From Unio delphinus (Eukaryota; Mollusca; Bivalvia; Unionida; Unionidae): a stretch of 64,000 nucleotides of DNA. Made by a program: the position numbers and the translations under genes. The number at the start of each line of letters is the position of its first letter. Position 1 is the first letter of the stretch. This document shows, one piece after another, positions 48,391 through 60,167 of the stretch. The notes under the pieces are model-generated. The model had not been told where the DNA came from, ran no database searches, and saw nothing but the letters and a program-made list of their open reading frames with translations. Where the stretch lies: positions 15,479,001-15,543,000 of the forward strand of contig JAQISU010000210.1 in the NCBI GenBank assembly GCA_029339505.1, written 5' to 3'.

Positions 48391-48889
48391 AAAGCATGGT
48401 CTCTGGCTGGAAAATAGAATTCTTGTTATTATTGTCAATTCTTCATATGAACTTTTGCTATGTGATACATTTGTATTAAGTTAACTGCCATAAAAGTTGT
48501 GAATTTTTTAATATGATTTTCAGTTATAAATGAAAATATTGAAGTCAGACAATATATTTAATGAGAGTAATGCATTCAGCAGGAAAAATGCAATCAGAAT
48601 ATCAAATTTCATATTAATATCTCAACAAATAAGAAAGTTATAACATTTTTATAGAAATCAAATTTTACTTCGGTTCCGCGACTGGCAATAATCTGAATAC
48701 ATTTACATAAGACACAAATTCTAGAAATTTTTTAATATTTTGGAACTTAAAAGTTACATAACTTTTTTTCTAATAGAGATATTTTAAAACAATAGACTGT
48801 TGAAAAGATCCATATGAAGAAAACAAGTGTTTGCAGTTATTTCAATATCCAAAAAATGACTGGGGTTGCTTTATTATAGAGATTCTAAT

Positions 48890-49150
48890 CCATCAATGCC
48901 ATAGTCTGCTATTATAAAGATTTTAGTCCATCAATGCCATAATCTGCTATTATAGAGATTTTGGTCCATCAGTGCCATAGTTTGCTATTATAATTTATAG
49001 AGATTTTAGTCCATCAGTGCCATAGTCTGTTATTATAATTTATAGAGATTTTAGTCCATCAGTGCCATAGTCTGCTATTGTAGAGATTTTAGTCCATCAA
49101 TGCTATAGTCTGCTATTGTATAGATTTTAGTCCATCAGTGCCATAGTCAA
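48890..49150. repeat. Imperfect tandem repeat, about 40-60-bp units
   Basis: The core GAGATTTTAGTCCATCARTG followed by CCATAGTCTGCTATTATA repeats about six times with length changes. It passes directly into the next minisatellite. Confidence 0.8.
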
Positions 49151-49860
49151 TGAGAATTCAATGTAACATTTAACAAGCAGTAACCAATGAGACTTCAATG
49201 TAACAATACAAGCAATAACCAATGAGAATTCAATGTAAACATAGAACAAGCAATAACCAATGAGAATTCAATGTAAAACAAACAATAACCAATGAGAATT
49301 CAATGTAAGCAATAATCAATGAGAATTCAATGTAACATTTAACAAGCAGTAACCAATGAGAAGTCAATGTAACACAAAACAAGCAATAACCAATGAGAAT
49401 TCAGTGTAAAACAGTACAAGCAATAACCAATGAGAATTCAGTGTAACATTCAACAAGCAATAACCAATGAGAATTCAATGTAACACAAAACAAGCAATAA
49501 CCTATGAGAATTTAATGTAACACAAAACAAGCAATAACCAATGACAATTCAATGTGACATAGAACAAGCAATAAGCAATGAGAATTCAATGTAACACAAA
49601 ACAAGCAATAACCAATGAGAATTCAATGTAACATAGAACAAGCAATAACCAATGACAATTCAATGTAACATTTAACAAGCAATAACCAGTGAGAATTCGA
49701 TGTAACACAGAACAAGCAATAACCAATGAGAATTCAATATAACATTTAACAAGCAATAAACAATGAGAATTCATTGTAACACAGACCAAGCAATAACCAG
49801 TGAGAATTCGATGTAACACAGAACAAGCAATAACCAATGAGAATTCATTGTAACATTTAA
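49150..49860. repeat. Minisatellite, about 38-bp units
   Basis: The core CAAGCAATAACCAATGAGAA is followed by TTCAATGTAAC plus a variable ACAAAA/ATAGAA/ATTTAA part, close to 19 units. Minus-strand open frames across it (repeats of NSHWLLLV) are products of the repeat. Confidence 0.9.
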
Positions 49861-50593
49861 CAGTAGTGTAGCTTTCAAATTTGACCAAAGTTGTTCAATG
49901 AAGTAACTTCTTGTTATAGTGGTTATTAAATCACGAGTTAAATATTGTATTATACATGTGGAACACATTTGGAATGTTTGTTATATGCTAAACATGCTGC
50001 TTGTTTAAGATAATTAGCATGGAAGGGTGGGACAAATTACAAACCATGTCACTTTGTGTTTATTTCCAGCTGGTAAGCGAATATTCTCAAGTCTTTTCTG
50101 TTTTTTTTCTAATAAAAATGAGTGCCTGTTGGAGCAGATGTTTTTATTTAGAAAGATTCTAACTTTAAAGATTAATAAGGCAAACTAAAGTTAATTATTT
50201 GTTTAAAGACTAAAATATCTTGCATATGATAGATAACGTTTGTATCGATTTTCTCTCTCGTATCAATCTGTGTAGCATTACAGCACAAGTATTGAAAATA
50301 AATTATATTGATGAATCATTTCACCTCTGCTATTTTCTCTTCTGGACTGTTATGCTTCCAGTTCATATTTATCTCTGAGGAAAATGGATGACTAAAATTA
50401 GCCTAATCCTCAATAAGTGTGCGTAATCATAGGACAGCACAGGAAACTATCATTACTAATGTGCCACACCCAAATGCTTTTTTTGGTCACCATGACATTC
50501 TCATTACAATTATTGTTATAACTGAGGGAGAGAAATAATCTCTTGGAAATCTTTTCGCAAGTATTATAAATTTCATTCTTATATCCATTACAG

Positions 50594-52794
50594 GGGCTGT
50601 CCCTCCTAACATGTTGTCAACTTATTTCAACACACACTATGTCAAGCCAGGCAGTAGTGCACAAACAAAATGTCAGGCTGGTGGAGATCCTAAACCCACG
50701 TAAGTACCACTGTGCTATGTTAGCACGCTCTGTTTGCGGTAATTTGGTACAAAAATGATTGGGACCACCTTGATCTTTTAGGTTAAATCTGAGTTCCATT
50801 GTAGTCCACATGATACCATACTGTTGTATCTGGGCTATATGAGCACCACTTTAGTATGTGATGGATGCACTGATGCTATGGAAGGAACAAGTTGGACGTT
50901 GCATATTGATATGATAAGGCCACCAGGCTGAGTTATATCAATCATGATCGATATTAAATCGGTTATTTATCCTCATTTTGAAATTTTACAGTGAGTAAAT
51001 TGTTTAAACATTGTTAAAACACTAAAATAGTTGGTTTTCTCTCAATGCTGTATTGAATTATAGAACATATTTGTTATGTATATCTATATTTTTTTAAATC
51101 TTGGCATATGTTGTTATTAAAATTTTATAATTTGTATTTTTGGCTGTAAATTGTACAGAATATCTTTAGTTTAGCCCATGTGACCTGAGTCTGTTAACAC
51201 ATTAACCTCTAGCGATGACTTTATGGGGCATGAGGTAGTAGCCTACTTCCAAGGTCTGTAGCGTTGAGGTCATACATTATACACGAAAGTGGGTGGTATC
51301 ATAGAAAAGTAGACAGATGTAGCTCTATAATGATAACAAGTAATCTGGACATTTTAGTTACATTACAAAATACAGAGGGAAAAAACCAAAGTTTTGGACC
51401 CGTTTTTTTTTTTACCCAAAAATCACCCATGGTCTGATTCCAAATTTTTGTCAAGATTTGAGACTTTTATGGCCTCAGATCTACATCAGACCGGTCTGAA
51501 ACGTACACAGACAGGTGAACCTGTGCAAAAAGTAGGATAAGGTGGACAATTTGAATAAAGAATCTTCTCCATACGAAAATTATGGGTCTGTTAAGCAAAA
51601 AAAAAAGTCAGATTTTTGCCCTTCTGCTCACGCGGCAGCAAACTAATCAATGAGAAACATTTTTTTTTTTTTTAGCACGAGTAGCCATTTGTCTAATGGA
51701 TTATTGCTTTGAAATCAATGTATTACGATGTATTTAGAAATAGTCACCACAGTAAGTTTTCTACTCGCATTTCATGCAAAAACAGCAAAAACCTCCAGGG
51801 GTTAATGTGTTAAGAGAATAGTATTACAAAAGATGTATAAATAGATTTTGACATGTGTTGACAAATATTAATAAAAAAGATGTATAAATAGATTTTGACA
51901 TGTGTTGACAAATATTACTAAAAAGACTAAATGGCACCTTGACTTGATGTGTCATTGGCTGATTATGTTTCGATCTTTCAGGAAGAATTCATTTACTTCC
52001 CATTGGTAGGGTTAGTACACATGGATAGGTTTGACATAAAATGCATAGTATGATCTGTCATATATAATATCTGTCAATAGTACTAATATTTTGAATATAG
52101 TACTAATATTATATGTATATAAGACGCATTATTATTTTTTAGTCATTTTTTTGTTTCTTGTCTTGCTGTCATAATTCTGCAGACCTGTTTTATGTTGTAC
52201 TGAGATATTCAAGATGAAAAACCTTTGAACTGTTGTTGTTTTAGGATTTAACGCCATTTTTCAGCATGTATATGCTATACATGGCGGCCAGTATTATTGG
52301 TGGAGGAAGAATACGGAAAGAACCACCGAACCACGAGAAGCTACTGGCAAGCTTTCTCACATAACCTCATTAGCCGAATCTTAGACTCAGACCCACGCAT
52401 ACAGAGCTTTAGACGACTCGGGACCCCCCTTTTGGACTGTTCATTGGAAATAGAAAGTGCACATTATTTAGAGTATGATATCATTTTGGTACTGTTGTGA
52501 ATTGTATGATAGACATTTTGGACAATATCATCTTGACTTTAATGTTCTTGACCAACCAGTTCCTTTCCGGTTTTTAACGTTATTCAAACTTTTTCATTCA
52601 TTTCTAGCTTACATATAACTTTATCAGTATTATTCTGCATTCACATCATAATACTGTGAGTTCCTCACACATTTTCATCTATGAATTGATAATTAAATTC
52701 TGTATTCAATTTCACAAAACTTGTTGGTTTCTTTCTGTTGCTTAGTTTGAAAGAATTGTAACTATAAACATGGAAGAAACCATTGAAGGTTAGA

Positions 52795-52853
<59 letters not shown>

Positions 52854-55425
52854 TATTAACAAGGAATTTTGAAAAGAGTTAAGATATTAGGTCATGATGT
52901 ATTTTGAAGGTACTAACATTCTGTGGAACAACTTCTAAACAAATAATTCAGCTAAGAAAAATTGATGTGTAATAACATTGATTTGATATTTTTTACAGGT
53001 ATATCTGGAAAAAGGATGGGGTTGTACTGTCAACGGATGCTTACTATGAAATCAATCCAAACACAGGTGACATAAAAATCAAAGCTGTGACAGTTCTAAA
53101 TGAAGAGGGTCTATACCAGTGTTTTGCTCAAAACAGCCAGGGAACAGCACTGTCCGGATTTTGGGAAGTCAGAGTAGCATGTAAGTCTTATTTGTACTCC
53201 CTCTACTTAGATTTAATTGGAAGATTTGTTTAGTTCTTAATGTTGAAGGAATCCATTAATAGGTCTTACATAATCCAACAAAGAATTGAACATATTTAAG
53301 AGTTTTAAACTTTTCACAGTTGAGGAACGAGAATCAGTAGAATGATGTCCGCTGTTTAGAATATATTTTCTGAAAATGGATGAATTATTTTCTTGTTGCA
53401 ACAAAATTATCAACAAATCAGGGTTGATATTGCAACTGCCATGCTGTTGCGATGAAAAGAAATGAAGTTTTGAACATTTAATTTCCAGCTGAGTCATACT
53501 ACGACTTGTTAAATAATGGTACTAACAGTTGCCTCACTAGACATGGCCAAGAAATTTTTTTTATTCGCAAATGAAGCCCTATACTGCCCACACCTTAAAT
53601 TAGTCAACTTTGTTTCTACAGCCATCAATAAACTGTGATCGTGTTACATACAACTAGTAAACAACAAAGAGGCTTAATGACACTTTAATTTATTTACCAT
53701 ATGTTATGTCAAAAAGTGTGGACGATTTTATTCCAGTGTGTTTATATAATTATTACCACCCCCATCGCCGACTAGCTAAAACATTGTTTACACAATCGCT
53801 GGTTACAATATGGTTACGCTACTTAGTTATTGATAGTGGCCATATATTCTCAAGGGCTTCACTATTGTGTTTTATGTATTATTCTGAGGAATGTTTTTTT
53901 CGAATATGATTTTTCGAATTTTCCTAGTTTTGGACAGATTATTTCCGGATTATCGAGACAAGTTTTAATGTAATTTTACACTTTGGTTTCCAATTTTAAT
54001 TTCCGGATCCGGAAAGCGGATTTCTGGATTAACGGAGCAAATTAACGTATAGGAATTCCGTTCCCGTTGAATTCGGTCCGGATAGCGAGGTTTCCGGATT
54101 AACGAGGCTCCACTGTGTGTGTGTGTGTATATATATATATAAGAGATTAAACTGAAATAATTTCTTATATTGGTAGTGAAATATTTATATACCTTATCCT
54201 GTAATTATTTCCACAGTTGATTATCAATTTGTATTTGATAATTATTTATCAATGTTGTTTATTTGTGTTTTTTAAACTACCGGTAGTGTGATTCAATTGA
54301 TCAAAATATGACTGGTTTCAGCGTGGACATGATTCAAGTATTGTGACAGTTGATAACTTTGAGCAGAAACCATGTCCACTAACTTATCTTAGTAAACAAT
54401 ACATCAGAGAGACGGCATGTATTAGTAAAGCATTGTGCAACAAAAAAAACCCCTATTATCTCTGAGGCATTTACCACAGATTAAGCATATGGTAGCAATT
54501 GTGTAACACTTTGCCGTTACAACCAACCAATTAACAGTAATATATAAACTGTGGCTGCCTATTACGTCTAAAACACCTATCAAAGAAATCCAACAAATTT
54601 TATTATTTTACAATTATTCACGCTGACTCGCATATTGCAATGTTATTTACCCTTCCTAAGCGTGCGAGCAACAAACCCTTACAGAGCCTCTCGCCAAAGC
54701 AGAGGAAGAGATGACATTGGTAGCGTCTCTTTCCAAAATGATTGAAGAGAAAAGAAAGCAAATATAATAATGCATTTAAAGCAATGCTGATGTCTGTTAA
54801 GAGAACAATTTATTTTATATTGAATCTGACACGTATGTTACATATTTCTGAAAGAACAACGAATGTTAACCTATCTTCCAGATAATTTTATTACAATTTT
54901 AGGAAATTAATTATAGTTTGACTTTAATCAGTAATCAGTATTGTAGTATTTGGCATTCATTTTTCTCATATAACCTGTATACACAATATTAGCAAAAATA
55001 GGTCTTGGAAATCTCTGTTTGTGGTCTTTGAAAGTTTGGGAAAAGTCTTTGAATTTATCATCCATAGTTCAGTATGAACCCTGAACACGTATGGCTGTAT
55101 TTTCTGGTGGATGGACATCTGTCAAATAGACGTCAAGTACTTTAAAACATGTTTTTCATTCACTATCCTACCACTTATGTTAGAAAAAAAATTTGTTTTC
55201 CTTCACGACAGGACAAATCTTATCAGCCATGTGGCATCATTAGGCATATGATCTCATATTTGGCGATCGACGGAAGCAATAAATACTGGAAATCGAGGGG
55301 AAAAACCATTATAAATTTCAGATTTGGAACTTGACCCGCATATAAGCCGACCCCCCCCCCTTCTTCAAGGCCTAATTTTGTCCTAATATTTCTTGGCTTA
55401 AACGCGAGTATATATGGTGTGTGTG

Positions 55426-55500
<75 letters not shown>

Positions 55501-56874
55501 AATCAAAATACTCAGGGGATTTGATTGATCTAGTAGACAGAGAGGAAAATTATTTTATTTCTCAGAAATTGAGAATATTACAATGTTCTTAATCTGCTAA
55601 AAGATGAGACAAAACTACAGCATTATTGAAATTTCACACAAGTACACATCTCACAACCTAACATGTAAATTGCCACACTGCAGACAGCATAGTAAAGTAA
55701 CATAGAAAATCTAAATCACACACATGCACGTACATTTATTGATGATTCAGAGTTCAAATTATTAGGGTGGTTGCCATAAACAAATCATTAGGAACCGCTC
55801 CGGTGCCCTAGTGGTTAGAGCATCTGCCTCGGTAGCGAGAGGGTTCGATCCCTGGCCGAGTCATACCAAAGACTTACAAAAATGGTACTAACAGCTGCCT
55901 CACTTCTCGCACAGCATCAAGACGATAGTACTTGAAAATAAGCCTGGGTCCTTAAAAAATATATAATTAATTGTCAAACGAATGTACAAAAGTTTATTTT
56001 TATACCATTACATCATGTAATTATTAAAATAAAACTTTTTGGTGGATTACAACACATGACCAATCAGGTTGCACGAGAAATGGGAGAGTATCATCCTTGC
56101 ATTATATATTATGAACGGATATGAGAGAGCTAGTGTTTATCAATACAGGATTGGTTTATTGCGTTTCAAGTGGAAATGTGTTGATTTTACTGAAACTTGT
56201 TTATCCTTGTATATACAGTACTATAAAATTGTCAAGACTATTTGGTCAAAATTTAAATCATCCTTTGTGTAACATTCTTAAAAGTTGGTTTTGTACCTAA
56301 ATTGTGTTAAGGAGATGAGGTTGTTTTGAAAAATCTTCTTAGTTGTGGGTTTTATTGACACAGATTAATTCAGTCTTCAAATTTATTTTCTTTCGAAAGG
56401 ATTCATATACTTTGTATTTTTTGTTTTTAGGATCTGATTACTTTACATGCTATCTCTATTTAGTTTTCTTGCAATATTTCAAGCTTTAAAAGGAAAATAA
56501 AATGTTTTTCATTATTTTATTTTCTGATAACGTAGTTCAGCGAGGGAAAGTGAGAATTTTTTAATGGATATAAAATGACTTTACATGCCAATTTATATGT
56601 ATATACAGTTATGAAACTTGTTTCGTATGATTCATTTTTGTAAAACAAAATTACATAAGACACACGCGGCCTGCCATCTGCCGCACTGAGCAATTTATAT
56701 CCAGTGGTTTCCTTTCCTTTATCATAAATGAAAATTTGTCCAATGTTTCATCACCCGTCGGATGTACCGTATTTCATGTTATTATTCGTACACGAAAAAA
56801 TAATTATTTTTTTTCAATGTGCTAATTTACAAAATCAGTCTCATTCTGCTCAACATTTTAAAAATATGTTGTTA

Positions 56875-56946
<72 letters not shown>

Positions 56947-59900
56947 AAAACGTGTATTTAATTGCCAACTGGTCTGTGGTCTTCGCGTTGAGATATTATT
57001 TTTACTACCGGTAGATAAATAAACTCAAATGGCTTCTGAACTCATTTTCAAATACGCGCGTTTATTTGTTACACCGACTGACGTAATCAGTAGTTCGCAT
57101 TAACGACGATGTCCAGCGGTTAATGAATAGAAGTATATATTGTAATGACAACTGAACAAATATATACCGGTAAATCATTATATTTTCTCGCCGATACAAA
57201 AGACAAAGAAGGGCAATAAAACGAATGTGAATATATTCTCAGTTAACAAAACAGCTGCCCTTTTATTAGTAGGTTGAGCAACAGGCTTTCTACACATACC
57301 GGTAATTGGTGAACATTTTATTTCGGGATTCTTTTCTTTATCATTATTAGATGCCTCAGATATACATTTACGCGAAGAAAGTGAAACAAACAATACTCTG
57401 TTACAACTGTTCAAGTACATGTACATAAATCAATTAAATCTGTAACATTTTTAGTTTAGATCAAAGAATTGTCTGAGGCAGGACCTCAACGATTATTGTT
57501 TATTCTTATCTGCCGCCGGGCCAATAGCGGATGGGTTGAGTACCGGTACCTGGTTTCTAGATTCTAGAACAATAAACGCCATATGTAAAAGCGGCTTCAT
57601 TGATCTGCTAGGAGGCCAAGTCTTCAGCGAGTGTGATTAGTACCGTACATAGAAAAATAAATGCCTGATGTATGTTGTTAGCATATATAAACGTGGGAAT
57701 AGTATCTTGTTACCGGTATATATAAGTGAGAGATCAATTTGCATTTTTAAAATTTATAAAATTGTCACAATGCCGAAGCGAAAGTCATATACAGCCGACT
57801 TTAAATTAGACGTCATCAAGTTTGCCAAGGAGCGTGGCAACAGAGCATCAGTTATGGAGTTATTCCCCGGCGACGACAGTGAATTTGATTCAAGTTTCAG
57901 TGGATTTGAAGCCAAAACTGATGACGATGAAAATGAAGATGAATAGAACAATACGGTACATTGATGTTTGATCAAGTCACACACTATTTAGTAACAGTTT
58001 ATTATATTGTGTTTAATAAAAATTTTAAATATATGGTATTACTGATTTTCATATTTAAGTCCAATATTGAATAAATTCTTGTCTTGTTTTCGAACTATTT
58101 AGTCTTGTCTTGTTTTCGAACGCACCCACCAAAGATACTAAAAATTTACCGGTAAGTATCTTTGAACCCAACCGGATGTATAGGTAATATAGCCGCCGTA
58201 GTTTTTGCTGTGATAATTAATAACCATAAACAAAACTATTTAAATATACTATATTATTTAAATTTAAAACAATTACTCCGACTAAACGTAGATCTGCAAT
58301 AACTACGGTATACAAAACATTGAAACGACAGGATTTTAAATTTGAAGTGGCCTGCATTAGATTGGTACACGTGGTAATTACTGAACACTTACCCAACTGT
58401 TTTTACAACTAGGAATAAAAATCGTGAAACGTGAATATCGACCGCAAAAATCGTCATTCAATATCACACACTGTACCGGTCGTTCGTGTTCAAAAAATAC
58501 TTACCGTATTTTCGTGCATATACCCATATATAAGACACGGATTTTGACGATTTGTGTAAAAATATTTTACATAAGACGCACCCATATATAAGACGCATCA
58601 CTTTTTGCGTGGTGTGTAAAATGTTGTATAAGACGCGTCTTATATACGCGAAAATACGGTAGTTTAGAACATGATCACATATCTGACTAATGTGTTGAGA
58701 GAGTCTTAATGAAAGTAGAAGCATCTTTTGATTTATAAAATGCAAGTCTTATAAGCAAAAATATTCTTTACTTCCATTCAGTAATGGTTAGTTGTGAATC
58801 ATGAAAAAAAAATCATCTTTAAGAAAATCCCTAGAAATTTATCGGTGGGAATCATGGTTAGGAAACATTGCATGGACAGATGTATTTATCTGAATTGTGG
58901 CATGCTGAGCACCTATTTGATGCCAGTTGTGTACATTTAATGGTTACCTTCTAATTACATTCATTATTACCTATAACAGTTACACTACACCAGTAATCAC
59001 CTCAGAGTCATACCAATGACTTAACAAAAATGTTAGTAACTGCTGCCTCGCTTGGTACTCAGCATTGAGAGGTTAGGGTTAGGACTGGTTAGCCTGGTGT
59101 CAGGATAATGTGACAGGGTGGTACATCATGATACATGTTTGTGGCATGATGCCCCAGTGCTTGACATAACTTTAAATTGACACAATGCAGACACACACAC
59201 ACACAAACATTCATTATTGCCTATAACCAGTGATACTACACCAGTAATCAGCAGCAATATCTTCAGTTCATTCAAATCAAATTTTTGAATTTAATTTCAG
59301 CTCTGACTGGTTTTGATAAAGCAAGGACCACCAACCCAACTTTGAAAGAATATTCACATTTTAGCATCAAATGTGAACATCAGCCCAGCAGTGTGCCAGC
59401 ATCAAAGTTGGACTGGTTAGTTGGAGCTGGTGATAACACTACGTTTCCAACGACTCCAGAGGACAAACGTAGAATTGTTCTAGATGCTGATGGTAATGGG
59501 ATTTTGTTGGTTTTGTGTATGTTGAAAATGTTTTCTTTAAAAATTCACTATGTATTACTTTATTTTCATGGTGTTTGGAAGGGTTTCATTGTTTCCAGTT
59601 TTTTTCAGTGAAATAGTTGTTAGTAATAGCCATGATACACCTGAGAATAGTTAATTTGTATGACTGCTATTTTGTTTTTCCTCAAATTCTGATATGCTAC
59701 CAATGTTGACATATTGCTGTTTGTTCAGATATTGTGCTAAACACTGGAACTCGAACACAATCAGTAAAATGAATTACTCTGTTATGTCACAACATTGCTT
59801 AATGGGATTGATACAGTCCATTTCCTCTTGACGAATTTTAAGGCATTTGTAAGGTCGGACACGATTTCTTGATGGAAAACTGTAATTGTATACCTTTGCT

Positions 59901-60118
59901 TTCTACCAGTTAACTGTGAAACATGTCAAATAATTTATATTTTTCACTCACCATTACTTGCAAAGAAATATAATCAACAAGCTGTGCAAAATATGTAAAA
60001 CAAAAAGCCATGTAAAATGTTCCATTAATTCTGTCAGATTATATTGATATTAGTAAATAAAGTTTATGAGGTTGATTCCTGTTGATTCTACTGTTGCTTA
60101 GTCTGTGTCTGAATTACA

Positions 60119-60167
<49 letters not shown>

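Noticed and set aside
49586..49968. Minus-strand frames repeating NSHWLLLV
   Set aside because: Product of the 38-bp minisatellite.
56766..58659. A 1.9-kb pogo element bounded by TACCGTATTTC and GAAAATACGGTA
   Set aside because: The inverted match is only about 9 bp, and the right end already pairs well with 58504 to make a short MITE.
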